Below are positions 17,509 through 26,227 of a stretch of DNA of 64,000 nucleotides, one piece after another. The translations under genes were made by a program, and so were the position numbers. The DNA is taken from positions 1 through 64,000 of the forward strand of contig NZ_JAJUWR010000011.1 in assembly GCF_021390545.1 (NCBI RefSeq), given 5' to 3'. The notes under the pieces were generated by a model that saw only the letters and a list, made by a program, of their open reading frames with translations, did not search any database and was not told the DNA's origin. The stretch comes from Algoriphagus sp. AGSA1. Lineage in GTDB: Bacteria; Bacteroidota; Bacteroidia; Cytophagales; Cyclobacteriaceae. The number at the start of each line of letters is the position of its first letter. Position 1 is the stretch's first letter.

Positions 17509-20500
17509 TTACAGTCCAATTGATAAGCCTACGATCACAGTTCTACTTTGAGGATAGGATCCTTCATCAACACCTATTCTCAATCCGCTGTAGGAGCTGA
17601 CATCAGGATCAAATCCTGTATAGTCTGTCCAAGTGATCAGATTGGTTCCGGTGACATAAGCATCCAGACGGGTCAACCCAATTCTATTCACTAATTCCAG
17701 TGGTAAGGAATAGCGCAGATTGACATTTTTCAATTTGATATAGGATCCATCTTCCACCCATCTGCTTTGGATTCTACTATCACTTTGCAAGGGATCATCT
17801 TGCACTGGTTTTGGAAAATCAGTGACATCCCCCTGCTCTCTCCATCTATTGAGGGCATCTGTGGACAGGTTGTTATACCGCACGATGGAATTACGCTGGT
17901 GATTGATTTCACTATAGATTTCACCTCCGTAGGAAAACTGAAACAAGAAGCTCAAGCTGAAATTTTTGTACGATAGATCATTCGTAATTCCTCCAAAAAA
18001 ATCAGGAGTCGCATTTCCGATAACTTGTCTGTCATTTTGATCAATGACATTGTCTCCATTGAGATCATGCCAAATGGGATCACCTCCTTCAAATACAGGG
18101 CCTTGGGATCCATTGGTCACTCCATTGACATTATCTTCATCTCTGGAATATACCCCATCAAATCTCCATCCGTAAAAAGTACCGATAGGATATCCTTCCT
18201 GAAGGATATGATAGTTGCCATTTTGAATGAAACCATTGGTCAACAATTCTTCTGGTAATTCTTTGACCTGATTTGTATTTGTACTGATATTCAGACTTGT
18301 ACTCCAGTTGAAGTTTTGGGTGGTGATAGTGTGTGTATTAATCAGCACTTCTATCCCTTTGTTCTGGATCTTCCCTATATTCTGGGTGATGTAGCCAAAC
18401 CCAGTCTCTCTAGGAATCGGCACATTGTAAAGTAGATCTTTGGTATCCTTGATATATGCATCTACCGTCAAACCCAGCCTGCCTTGCCAAAAAGCCAGGT
18501 CAATCCCCGCATTGTACTGCGTAGTAGTTTCCCAGGACAAGCCCGAATTTGGCATTACCGTTGGAGCAGCACCAGAATAATCCAGGTAGTTTGTTCCAAC
18601 CATGAATTCTCCTTGTGAAGTATAATCTCCTATAGCTTCATTTCCTGTCTGACCTGCACTGAATCGCAATTTTCCATCATCTAACACTTCTGCTCCACTC
18701 AAAAATCTTTCATCAGAAAATCTCCAACCTACTGAAGCCGATGGAAAGAATCCAAAACGATTATCTCTACCGAAACGCGATGATCCATCAGCTCTTACAT
18801 TTGCCTCAAATAGATACTTTCTATCATAATCGTAGGAAACTCTACCAAAATAGGAGAGCAAGGAATGTGAGGTCGCGATATTGACGCCTTGATTGGAAAT
18901 GGTCCCTGCACCATTCAAAGTCCGGATATCATCACTTGGGAAAAACATCCCATCCAAACCAGTGCGCTCATAATTCCAATCCTGATAGCTGAATCCAGCC
19001 AAACCACCAACATTATGCTTACCATCGATTTGTTTTTGGTAGGTTAAAATATTTTCATTAGACCAGGTAATGTTATTGGTAGACCGAACTGACCCCGTAT
19101 TATAACCTTCCCTATAATCCAGGGTAGAAGGTATAAATGTATCCTCCTTCATAGATAGGAAATCCACATTGACCGAGGTTCTGAACTTCAGCGCATCCGT
19201 TAATTTGTACTCCAGATACTGACCCGCTATTATTCTATTGGATTTGTTCTGGTTAGTAGAAAGTTCTGCCAGCCCGACAGGATTCCGCTTGCCAAATTGA
19301 TACCCATTGATAGAACCATCAGGTAAGTACATGGAATACGTTGGAGGCCGAATCAACAATTCCCGAACGATACTAAGATTTCCTGTACCTGCGGCATTGA
19401 TCCTATTGTTGACCCCATTGGAGTAAGACACACTTTGTCCCACAGTAATTCGGTCCGTCACATTAAAATCCACATTCAGGCGAGAAGTAATTCTTCTATA
19501 GTTCGAATTGAGAATAATTCCATCTTGGTCAAAAAACGAGGTACTCCAAGCATATTTGACGTTTTCTGAACCACCCTGAATAGAAAGATCCACATTGGTT
19601 TGAATGGCTTTTCTCAACAGTTCACTTTGCCAATCCACGTCTCCGTTATTGGTGGAACTTAAGGAATCCACAATGGCAGAAATCGGCTCCCTACCATCAT
19701 CTGAATTGGCATAGGAATCAAGCACCGCACTTCTGTATTGACTTGCATTGAGCACATCTAATTTTCTGGTAATCTCACTCACCCCGGTATGTACATTCAA
19801 GCTAATCTGTGCCCTTCCTACTTTTCCTCTTTTAGTGGTAATCAGTACCACGCCATTTGCAGCCCTTGATCCATAAATAGCAGTGGAAGAAGCATCTTTC
19901 AGCACCTCAATCGACTCAATATCTGCAGGATTTATAGCGGCCAACGGATTGAGCCCAAAATTCTCGGACCCATTCAAGGATGAGGTTACGTTGGTTTCGA
20001 TCGGTACGCCATCGACCACATACAAGGGATTATTACCCGCATTGAGAGAGGAACTTCCCCTTATATTGATGCTCATCCCTCCTCCTGGAGCCCCGGAATT
20101 GGAAGTCACCTGTACCCCAGCTGCCCTACCTTGTAGAAGCGAAACTGGATCCTGAACATTTGTCTTTCTCACCTCTTCACTTCCTACCGATACGATAGAA
20201 CCTGTTAAATTCCGCTTTTCCTGTACCCCGTATCCCACGATAACCACTTCATCCAAATCACTTGCACTGGACACAAGGGTTACATCCAGCTCCGATCGGT
20301 TCCCTACAGAAATCTCTTGTGTGGTATATCCTAAATAAGAGAAAAACAATACATCATCTGGAGCTATATCCTGGATGGAGTAAACCCCATCCATATCAGT
20401 AATCACTCCTTTAGATGTACCTTTTACCAACACGGAAACACCGATCAAAGGCTCTCCAGTCTCCCCATCCTTCACTACCCCTCTTATGTCAGTCCCCTGT

Positions 20501-20592
20501 GCAAATAAACTAAACGACCAAACCATATTTATTAGAACAATAAATATGGAAAACCTTGATTTGGCCTGTATCAACCTGTTGAATTCACCCAT
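17509..20592 (-). CDS. SusC/RagA-family TonB-linked outer-membrane transporter
   Basis: A 1027-residue TonB-dependent transporter with the SusC N-terminal layout: signal peptide (about 1-32), carboxypeptidase-D-like regulatory domain (GVVKDGETGEPLIGVSVLVK, VLFFSYLGYTTQEISVG), TonB-box-like segment DLDEVVIVGYGVQEKRNLTG, plug (AAGVQVTSNSGAPGGGMSIN, GNNPLYVVDGVPI, IESIEVLKDASSTAIYGSRA) and a large beta barrel ending ITWTDYTGFDPDVS and VGLSIGL. It imports oligosaccharide across the outer membrane with its SusD partner. It is the first gene of the minus-strand GlcNAc locus, with a LacI-type operator at its promoter. Confidence 0.96.
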   Translation of the reverse strand: MGEFNRLIQAKSRFSIFIVLINMVWSFSLFAQGTDIRGVVKDGETGEPLIGVSVLVKGTSKGVITDMDGVYSIQDIAPDDVLFFSYLGYTTQEISVGNRSELDVTLVSSASDLDEVVIVGYGVQEKRNLTGSIVSVGSEEVRKTNVQDPVSLLQGRAAGVQVTSNSGAPGGGMSINIRGSSSLNAGNNPLYVVDGVPIETNVTSSLNGSENFGLNPLAAINPADIESIEVLKDASSTAIYGSRAANGVVLITTKRGKVGRAQISLNVHTGVSEITRKLDVLNASQYRSAVLDSYANSDDGREPISAIVDSLSSTNNGDVDWQSELLRKAIQTNVDLSIQGGSENVKYAWSTSFFDQDGIILNSNYRRITSRLNVDFNVTDRITVGQSVSYSNGVNNRINAAGTGNLSIVRELLIRPPTYSMYLPDGSINGYQFGKRNPVGLAELSTNQNKSNRIIAGQYLEYKLTDALKFRTSVNVDFLSMKEDTFIPSTLDYREGYNTGSVRSTNNITWSNENILTYQKQIDGKHNVGGLAGFSYQDWNYERTGLDGMFFPSDDIRTLNGAGTISNQGVNIATSHSLLSYFGRVSYDYDRKYLFEANVRADGSSRFGRDNRFGFFPSASVGWRFSDERFLSGAEVLDDGKLRFSAGQTGNEAIGDYTSQGEFMVGTNYLDYSGAAPTVMPNSGLSWETTTQYNAGIDLAFWQGRLGLTVDAYIKDTKDLLYNVPIPRETGFGYITQNIGKIQNKGIEVLINTHTITTQNFNWSTSLNISTNTNQVKELPEELLTNGFIQNGNYHILQEGYPIGTFYGWRFDGVYSRDEDNVNGVTNGSQGPVFEGGDPIWHDLNGDNVIDQNDRQVIGNATPDFFGGITNDLSYKNFSLSFLFQFSYGGEIYSEINHQRNSIVRYNNLSTDALNRWREQGDVTDFPKPVQDDPLQSDSRIQSRWVEDGSYIKLKNVNLRYSLPLELVNRIGLTRLDAYVTGTNLITWTDYTGFDPDVSSYSGLRIGVDEGSYPQSRTVIVGLSIGL

Positions 20593-20641
20593 AGAATTTG
20601 GATTAAAACGTTCTCAAAAGAATTTTCATAATCATATGATC

Positions 20642-20681
20642 CAAATGTAAAGGCTATGCAAAACAATTGCAAACGTTTGCA
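20642..20681 (-). promoter_or_regulatory. susC promoter with overlapping LacI-type operator
   Basis: The perfect 14-bp palindrome TGCAAACGTTTGCA lies at 20668-20681. On the minus strand its right half supplies a TTTG (20670-20673). Twenty bases later TACATTTG (20642-20649) matches TAnnTTTG. Repressor bound to the palindrome would cover the -33 element and block the locus promoter. The central CG palindrome is typical of LacI-family operators. Confidence 0.75.
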
Positions 20682-20795
20682 TATATTTTTCATAAATACA
20701 GGTTTTTATCGGCCTTTTTCGTAAAAAATCTTCACACTTAGCCTATTTTCGTGTAAAGCTTCTTCAAATGGGTTATGAAAAACAATGCTTATATT

Positions 20796-20807
20796 GCAAA
20801 CGTTTGC
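20796..20807. promoter_or_regulatory. LacI-type operator upstream of the regulator gene
   Basis: The palindrome GCAAACGTTTGC repeats the core of the susC operator, 12 bp upstream of the regulator ATG. It points to autoregulation. The two operators are about 127 bp apart, so looping by a tetramer or two dimers is possible. Confidence 0.75.
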
Positions 20808-20819
20808 TGAAAATTTTCC

Positions 20820-21842
20820 ATGTCAAGAAGAAGAACAACGTTAAAGGATTTGGCCAAAGAACTGGATCTGGCCGCTTCAACCATATCAAGAGCCCTAGAT
20901 GACCACCCTGGAATCAGTCCAGAAACAAAGGAAAGAGTCAGGTTAAAAGCTGAGGAAATGGGTTTTACGCGTAACTCTATTGCAGCGAGCTTTAGAAAAA
21001 GCAAGACACTGACCATAGGCGTAATTGCACCCCAAATTGACATTCATTTTCATTCACTGGTTATCAGTGGCATCGAGGAATACGCTTACAAGGCAGGCTA
21101 TAACGTCACCATCTTCCAAAGCAGAAACTCATTCAAGCGGGAAAAGAAAATAACTGAGACTCTACAGAACAATATGTTTGCCGGGGTCATTATTTGCCAA
21201 GGAACCGAAACTAAAGGAACAGATCACTTCAGAAAATTGAAGAAGACGAAAATGCCCATGGTATTTTATGACCGTGTCCCCACAGGCTTTGAAGCAAATA
21301 AGGTAATCATCAATGATTTCGAGTCCTCCTATCATGCCACTGAGCATTTGATTGAAAAAGGATGCAGGAATATAGCCCATATCGGAGGACCTCAAACAAC
21401 AGGCATTTTTAAGTCCAGGTATGAAGGATTCAAAAAAGCGCTGGAAGACCATCAGCTAGGAACTTCGTCGGACTATGTACATTTTACCAAGGGATTAACT
21501 TACGAAGAAGGCGTATCTGCCGCAAAAGCATTGCTAGCTCAGGATGTGAAACCGGATGGGATTTTTTGTTCCAATGACTATACTGCTGTCAGTGCCATTC
21601 AGGTGTTTCAAAAAAATGGAGTAAAAGTCCCTGAACATGTCGCCGTAGTAGGTTTTAGTAATTATCCCATTTCCAAAATCATTGAACCAAACCTAACCTC
21701 AGTAAACGACCGGGCATTCGAAATGGGACAGGCAGCAGCAAAATTACTAATCAGGCAAATTGAAGACGAAGAGGATCTGATCGAATCCGAAATCGTAACC
21801 TTAAAAACAGAATTGATCATCAGGGAATCCAGCCTTAAATAA
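20820..21842 (+). CDS. LacI-family transcriptional regulator of the GlcNAc locus
   Basis: Residues 1-60 are a LacI HTH and hinge (TTLKDLAKELDLAASTISRA, ETKERVRLKAEEMGFTRNSI). The rest is a periplasmic-binding-protein-like effector domain (LTIGVIAPQIDIHFHSLVIS, GCRNIAHIGGPQTTGIFKSR, PDGIFCSNDYTAVSAIQVFQ). Length 340 is typical. Divergent from susC, with palindromic operators in the shared 227-bp region. The ligand is probably a GlcNAc-derived metabolite, inferred from the genes it borders. Confidence 0.93.
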   Translation: MSRRRTTLKDLAKELDLAASTISRALDDHPGISPETKERVRLKAEEMGFTRNSIAASFRKSKTLTIGVIAPQIDIHFHSLVISGIEEYAYKAGYNVTIFQSRNSFKREKKITETLQNNMFAGVIICQGTETKGTDHFRKLKKTKMPMVFYDRVPTGFEANKVIINDFESSYHATEHLIEKGCRNIAHIGGPQTTGIFKSRYEGFKKALEDHQLGTSSDYVHFTKGLTYEEGVSAAKALLAQDVKPDGIFCSNDYTAVSAIQVFQKNGVKVPEHVAVVGFSNYPISKIIEPNLTSVNDRAFEMGQAAAKLLIRQIEDEEDLIESEIVTLKTELIIRESSLK

Positions 21843-21907
21843 TATGAATTCAAACCCAGTGTTTATCACACCGATTTTCCAACTAATTAAATTTCAATCA
21901 AATGTAA

Positions 21908-23088
21908 ACCTCTCCACCCTTAAGCGGAGGACAAAAAACAAAAATATACTTGGCAGGTATCCAAATCCACCAACCTAAGCTGATCTTAATGGATGAACCC
22001 GGTAACCACCTAGATCTGTCTGGATGAGAAATGCTTTACAAATTTATTTCTTCGACTACCAACCCTTGCTCATCGTCAACCACAATAGGAAACTGCTCAA
22101 TTTATTGGATAAAGTGGCTGAGTTGACCAAGGCAGGAATTAAGGTCTATGGTGGCAATTATGAATTTTATCAGGAGCAAAAACAAATTGAAAGAAATGCT
22201 CTTCATTTAGACATTCTGCATAAAGAAAAAGCACGACGAAAAGCCAGGGAAAAAGAAAGAGAAGCTGCAATGAGGCAACAAAAATTGGATAGTCGAGGAA
22301 AAGGAAAGCAGGAAAAGCCCGGAGTATCCCGCATCATGATGAATACCTTGCGCAATCGAGCGGAAAACAACACTTCAAAATTAAAAAGTGTGCATACTGA
22401 GAAAATCGAAGGGATTTACCAGGATCTAAATTCCTTACGGGAAGCGTAGCCCGGTATAGACCAAATGAAATTTGGGTTCGACACTTCCCGCTTGCACCAA
22501 GACAAAACCCTAATTTCGGCAGAGTAGCTCAATTTCACCTATACAACCCATTTTCTTTGGAAAAACAACCTGAATTTTCTAATCATCAGTGGTGACCGAA
22601 TAGCCCTCAAAGGTAAAAACGGTTCTGGAAAAACCTGCTTGATTCAACTGGTTTTGGGAACTAATCAACCAACAGTAGGTAAAATATACCGTGCCGAAAT
22701 GCAGCCCATTTTCATCGATAAAGACTATTCTCTTATTGACAGTAACACCACTTGTGGCCTGGCCCAATCTTTCAACCAATTGGCACTGCAGGAACATGAG
22801 ATTAAAATTAGACTTAACCGCTTTTTGTTTCCCAAAGATAGCTGGGACAAGCCCTGTTGCGAACTGAGTGGAGGAGAAAGAATGCGCATTCTGCTTTGTT
22901 GCCTCACGGTATTCAGCGCCTCTCCATATCTTATAATTCTGGACGAACCTACCAATAACCTGGATATCCAGAATCTTGAAATACTCGCCACAGCCCTCAA
23001 TGAATATCAGGGCACCCTACTTGTTGTGTCCCATGACGAAACCTATTTGGAGCAGATAAAAATTGGACAGACGATAGCTTTGAACTGA
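21908..23088 (+). pseudogene. ABC-F ATPase pseudogene, 5'-truncated with frameshift and stops
   Basis: Three pieces of one ABC-F protein lie in order. First comes the end of ATPase domain 1, PPLSGGQKTKIYLAGIQ and LILMDEPGNHLDLSG, up to a stop at about 22024. Next, after a frameshift, come the domain-1 tail and linker (PLLIVNHNRKLLNLLDKVAE, GIKVYGGNYEFYQEQK), ending at 22449. The same frame resumes past two stops (22447-22449 and about 22525) into domain 2: Walker A ALKGKNGSGKTCLIQ, signature CELSGGERMRILL, Walker B YLIILDEPTNNLDIQNLE and switch His VVSHDETYLEQ, ending at 23088. The first Walker A and everything before it are missing, so the gene is dead. Intact ABC-F proteins act on ribosomes or give antibiotic protection. 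Confidence 0.85.
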
Positions 23089-23305
23089 TCTTTGTTTCAT
23101 TAAAAAAATGCAAACACTTCGCTAAGCTATAACTGTTCAGGAAATTTTGGAACTTATTAAGTTCATGACATTTTACAGGAGGGAAGAAAAAGAGGACAAA
23201 CTTAAGTCAATCAGAACCAATTGGAAGTGATTTGAATTGACAACCTTTATCATAAACCCTATAAAACACAAAAAGTTGACAGTAAAACAATCAACTAGTT
23301 TATTA

Positions 23306-23405
23306 ATATCCTCTTAGAAATCGAACCTAGATCTATCGTTTAGGAAACGCTTGTTCTATCCCCGTCCTACCGATGTCAGTCGGGCGGGTGTTGAACTACG
23401 GGGCC
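23306..23405 (-). pseudogene. Decayed tRNA-Arg copy split by a hairpin repeat
   Basis: Compared with the intact tRNA-Arg at 23662-23733, bases 23319-23361 differ at only three of 43 positions and cover the T-loop, anticodon arm (CCT anticodon kept) and part of the D arm. The D loop is then broken by 28 extra bases (23362-23389) containing a CCGA/TCGG hairpin, after which GTTGAACTA and a GGCC acceptor end resume. The acceptor 3' half and T stem no longer pair. It should not yield functional tRNA. Confidence 0.75.
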
Positions 23406-23647
23406 AACACCTTTTTTTAAAAAATCCCTCCCTCTAGAAGTTTTAAAATATTTCTCCCTTTTGATTGCTTCGGACAGATTTTCAAATTCCTCAAAATAAA
23501 CAATCTCAAATGGAATAAAGGCCGAATAGATTAGGTCATCCCCGAATTATGTTGCTTCTGCCTTTTTCCCAAATCTTTACAATGCCCCTTATACAAATAA
23601 TCATGGGCCATACTCCTGATCACATAGGCATAGTAAACTTCCTTCAT
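23404..23647 (-). pseudogene. GIY-YIG nuclease pseudogene between two tRNA-Arg copies
   Basis: From ATG 23645-23647 the minus strand reads VYYAYVIRSMAHDYLYKGHC then KDLGKRQKQHNSG, a GIY-YIG fold start, and meets a stop a few codons later. In another frame it resumes with PFEIVYFEEFENLSEAIKRE and FKTSRGRDFLKKG, the usual second half of small GIY-YIG endonucleases. The second frame runs on into the tRNA-like sequence. The start lies 14 bp from the 3' end of the intact tRNA. Small GIY-YIG genes act as mobile endonucleases in other settings. Confidence 0.8.
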
Positions 23648-23661
23648 CTTATTAAGGATAG

Positions 23662-23733
23662 TAGCCCCACCAAGAATCGAACTTGGATCTAGCGTTTAGG
23701 AAACGCTTGTTCTATCCGTTGAACTATGAGGCC
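23662..23733 (-). tRNA. tRNA-Arg(CCU)
   Basis: A 72-base cloverleaf can be drawn: acceptor GGCCTCA/TGGGGCT (with two G-U pairs), D arm GTTCAACGGATAGAAC, anticodon arm AGCGT-TTCCTAA-ACGCT with anticodon CCT, T arm CCAAG-TTCGATT-CTTGG, discriminator A. CCA is not encoded. It is transcribed away from rpsP. Confidence 0.95.
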
Positions 23734-23843
23734 GGAATGACTAGCTAGGCATTGAATCATTGATTCGGAACGCAAGATAAACCAAAACAATCCTTTTAGG
23801 CAAATATTCTTCAGCCAACTTATGGCTTTACAAGTATTTACCC

Positions 23844-23851
23844 TATCTTTG
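23844..23851 (+). promoter_or_regulatory. Probable -7 element of the rpsP operon
   Basis: TATCTTTG matches TAnnTTTG and lies 55 bp upstream of the rpsP ATG. A clear TTTG at -33 is not evident, which is common for ribosomal promoters in this phylum. Confidence 0.55.
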
Positions 23852-23906
23852 CACTCCAAAATTAGGATGGACGGGTTCCATCCACTCACTAAATACATTA
23901 TAATTT

Positions 23907-24494
23907 ATGTCAGTAAAAATCAGATTAGCACGAAGAGGTAGAAGAAAAATGGCTATCTACGACGTGGTTGTAGCTGATGCAAGAGCTCCACGTGATGGAC
24001 GCTTCATCGAGAAAATCGGATCTTACAATCCAAACACGAACCCTGCTTCTATCAACATCAACAATGAGCGCGCTCTTAAATGGTTGTTGAACGGAGCTCA
24101 GCCAACAGACACCGTGAAAGCCATGCTTTCTTACAGAGGTGTAATGCTGAAGAAACACCTTCAGATCGGTGTACTGAAAGGTGCGATCACGCAAGAACAA
24201 GCAGATGCTAAATTCGAAGCATGGTTGAACGAGAAAGAAACAAAAATTGCAGGCAAGACCGAAGGTATCTCCGCGGCTAAAGCCGAGGCCCGTAAGAAAG
24301 CTCTTGATGCAGAAACTGCCAAGAACCAAGCAAGACTTGATGCGATCAAAGCAAGAGAAGATGAGCAGAAAGCTCTTCTAGCTGCCGCTGAAGCCGCTAA
24401 CAATCCTGCACCTGCTGAAGAAGCTGCCACTGAGGAAGCTCCTGCTGCTGATGCTCCGGAGGCGACTGAAGGCGAAGACGAGGCAAAAGCATAA
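23907..24494 (+). CDS. rpsP: 30S ribosomal protein S16 with long C-terminal tail
   Basis: Residues 1-85 are the S16 core ([59 protein letters not shown]). The remaining 110 residues form a charged then Ala/Glu/Pro-rich tail ending EGEDEAKA. Long acidic S16 tails are usual in Bacteroidota, while other phyla stop near 80-90 residues. It is the first gene of the rpsP-rimM-trmD-rplS operon; rimM begins 11 bp downstream. Confidence 0.97.
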   Translation: MSVKIRLARRGRRKMAIYDVVVADARAPRDGRFIEKIGSYNPNTNPASININNERALKWLLNGAQPTDTVKAMLSYRGVMLKKHLQIGVLKGAITQEQADAKFEAWLNEKETKIAGKTEGISAAKAEARKKALDAETAKNQARLDAIKAREDEQKALLAAAEAANNPAPAEEAATEEAPAADAPEATEGEDEAKA

Positions 24495-24505
24495 TATAAA
24501 TCCCC

Positions 24506-25036
24506 ATGAATAAGGACCAAAGCTTTCAGTTAGGCTACGTGTCTAAAGTTCATGGACTTCGTGGAGAAGTAGTGATCATGCTGGATGTCGATTATCCTGA
24601 GGATTATGAGACGCTTGAGCATGTCTTTATAGAGCAAAAATCCCGGCTGGTGCCGTTTTTCCTGGAGCACTTTGTACTCCAGCCCGGAAATAAGGCATTG
24701 GCCAAATTTGAGGATCTAAACTCCTTGGATCAGGTGGAAGATTTGGTGGGACTGGGAGTATTTCTTCCCTTGACCGCACTGCCTGAGCTGAAAGAAGACC
24801 AATACTTCTTCCATGAGTTGATCGGATTCGAAGTCTATGATGAGACTAAGGGCCTGATCGGACCTATTCAGATCGTCTATGATCTGGAGACACAGAATCT
24901 CCTAGGGGTGACACACAGGGAAAAGGAAGTGCTGATACCGATTCAGGACGGAATTATCCAGAAAGTGGACAAGGCAGCTAAAAAAGTTTACTGCCAATTA
25001 CCCGAAGGATTACTTGAAATTTATCTGGAAGACTGA
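24506..25036 (+). CDS. rimM: Ribosome maturation factor RimM
   Basis: A 176-residue protein with the RimM N-terminal barrel (QLGYVSKVHGLRGEVVIMLD, LAKFEDLNSLDQVEDLVGLG) and the C-terminal PRC-barrel (HELIGFEVYDETKGLIGPIQ, EVLIPIQDGIIQKVDKAAKK). It binds S19 and aids 16S head maturation. It lies directly between rpsP and trmD, as in most bacteria. Confidence 0.96.
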   Translation: MNKDQSFQLGYVSKVHGLRGEVVIMLDVDYPEDYETLEHVFIEQKSRLVPFFLEHFVLQPGNKALAKFEDLNSLDQVEDLVGLGVFLPLTALPELKEDQYFFHELIGFEVYDETKGLIGPIQIVYDLETQNLLGVTHREKEVLIPIQDGIIQKVDKAAKKVYCQLPEGLLEIYLED

Positions 25037-25039
25037 CCC

Positions 25040-25756
25040 ATGCACATTGATATTGTCACTGTAGTACCGGGATTGCTGGAAGGACCATTTGCACATTCTA
25101 TTCTGAAAAGGGCGGAGGACAAAGGGCTTGCCAGTATCCGGGTGATCAATCTACGTGACTATTCAAGCAGCAAACAAAAGCAGGTCGATGACTACGCTTT
25201 TGGAGGGGGAGCCGGGATGGTCATGTCCATCGAGCCTATTGCCCGATGTATAGAAGCTCTTCAGAAGGAACGTACGTACGATGAGATCATCTACATGACG
25301 CCCGACGGAGACAGGTTTGACCAACCCATGGCAAATGCACTTTCGCTCCACCAAAACCTCTTGATCCTCTGCGGTCACTACAAGGGTGTGGACGAGCGGG
25401 TAAGGGAACGGTTCATCACCAAGGAAATCAGTATTGGTGACTTTGTGCTTTCCGGTGGGGAATTGGCAGCGGCTGTAGTGGCCGATGCGGTGATCCGCCT
25501 GATTCCGGGAGTACTGAATGATGAGACCTCCGCATTGACAGATTCCTTCCAGGATGGACTATTGGCTCCACCGGTGTATACGCGCCCCGCAGATTACGAG
25601 GGCATGAAAGTACCTGAGGTGTTGCTTTCGGGACATGAGGCCAAGATAAATGAATGGAGATTTGAAGCATCGGTTCGCCGGACCCAAGAAAGAAGACCTG
25701 ACCTGCTCCGCAATAAGGAAACTGGGAAAAGCGATGCAGAATCGTATAAGAAGTAA
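25040..25756 (+). CDS. trmD: tRNA (guanine-N1-)-methyltransferase
   Basis: A 238-residue SPOUT methyltransferase forming m1G37 in tRNAs. The deep-knot SAM site is visible: [59 protein letters not shown]. The C-terminal domain ([36 protein letters not shown]) is complete. It starts 3 bp after rimM. Confidence 0.97.
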   Translation: MHIDIVTVVPGLLEGPFAHSILKRAEDKGLASIRVINLRDYSSSKQKQVDDYAFGGGAGMVMSIEPIARCIEALQKERTYDEIIYMTPDGDRFDQPMANALSLHQNLLILCGHYKGVDERVRERFITKEISIGDFVLSGGELAAAVVADAVIRLIPGVLNDETSALTDSFQDGLLAPPVYTRPADYEGMKVPEVLLSGHEAKINEWRFEASVRRTQERRPDLLRNKETGKSDAESYKK

Positions 25757-25806
25757 TTAAATAAGCCACGCGTTGGCAAACAGCGAAAGCATAAAAACAT
25801 AAAGCT

Positions 25807-26172
25807 ATGAGCGATCTAATGAAAGTAGTAGAAGCGGAATACAGCGAAGTAAGAGCTAAATTCCCTTCATTCAAAGCTGGCGATACCATCAACGTACACG
25901 TACGTATCAAAGAAGGTGGCAAGGAGCGTATCCAGCAGTTCCAAGGAACTGTGATCCAGCGTAGAAACCCTAACTCTAACGGTGAGACTTTCACTGTAAG
26001 AAAAATATCCAATGGAATAGGTGTAGAAAGAATCTTCCCTATCATCTCCCCTGCCATCGAGCAGATCGATCTATTGAGACAAGGCAAGGTAAGAAGAGCC
26101 CGTCTATTCTACCTAAGAGGACGTCAGGGTAAAGCTGCACGTATCAAGGAAAAGATCAGAGTGAAGCACTAA
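25807..26172 (+). CDS. rplS: 50S ribosomal protein L19
   Basis: A 121-residue L19: [77 protein letters not shown]. It sits at the 30S-50S interface. Last gene of the operon; a terminator follows 23 bp after the stop. Confidence 0.97.
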   Translation: MSDLMKVVEAEYSEVRAKFPSFKAGDTINVHVRIKEGGKERIQQFQGTVIQRRNPNSNGETFTVRKISNGIGVERIFPIISPAIEQIDLLRQGKVRRARLFYLRGRQGKAARIKEKIRVKH

Positions 26173-26195
26173 GAGCAATTGCTCTTTCCGCAAGA

Positions 26196-26224
26196 AAGGA
26201 ATCCAGCGATGGGTTCCTTTTTTT
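26196..26224 (+). terminator. Rho-independent terminator of the rpsP operon
   Basis: Stem AAGGAATCC (26196-26204) pairs with GGGTTCCTT (26211-26219; one G-U pair), loop AGCGAT, followed by a run of T. Confidence 0.8.
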
Positions 26225-26227
26225 GTG

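Noticed and set aside
23163-23228. Short frame MTFYRREEKEDKLKSIRT after the ABC-F pseudogene
   Set aside because: Only 21 codons, no recognisable domain; may be chance in AT-rich sequence.
25428-26087. A 219-codon minus-strand frame across trmD and rplS
   Set aside because: Spans two conserved operon genes on the other strand; no homology features.
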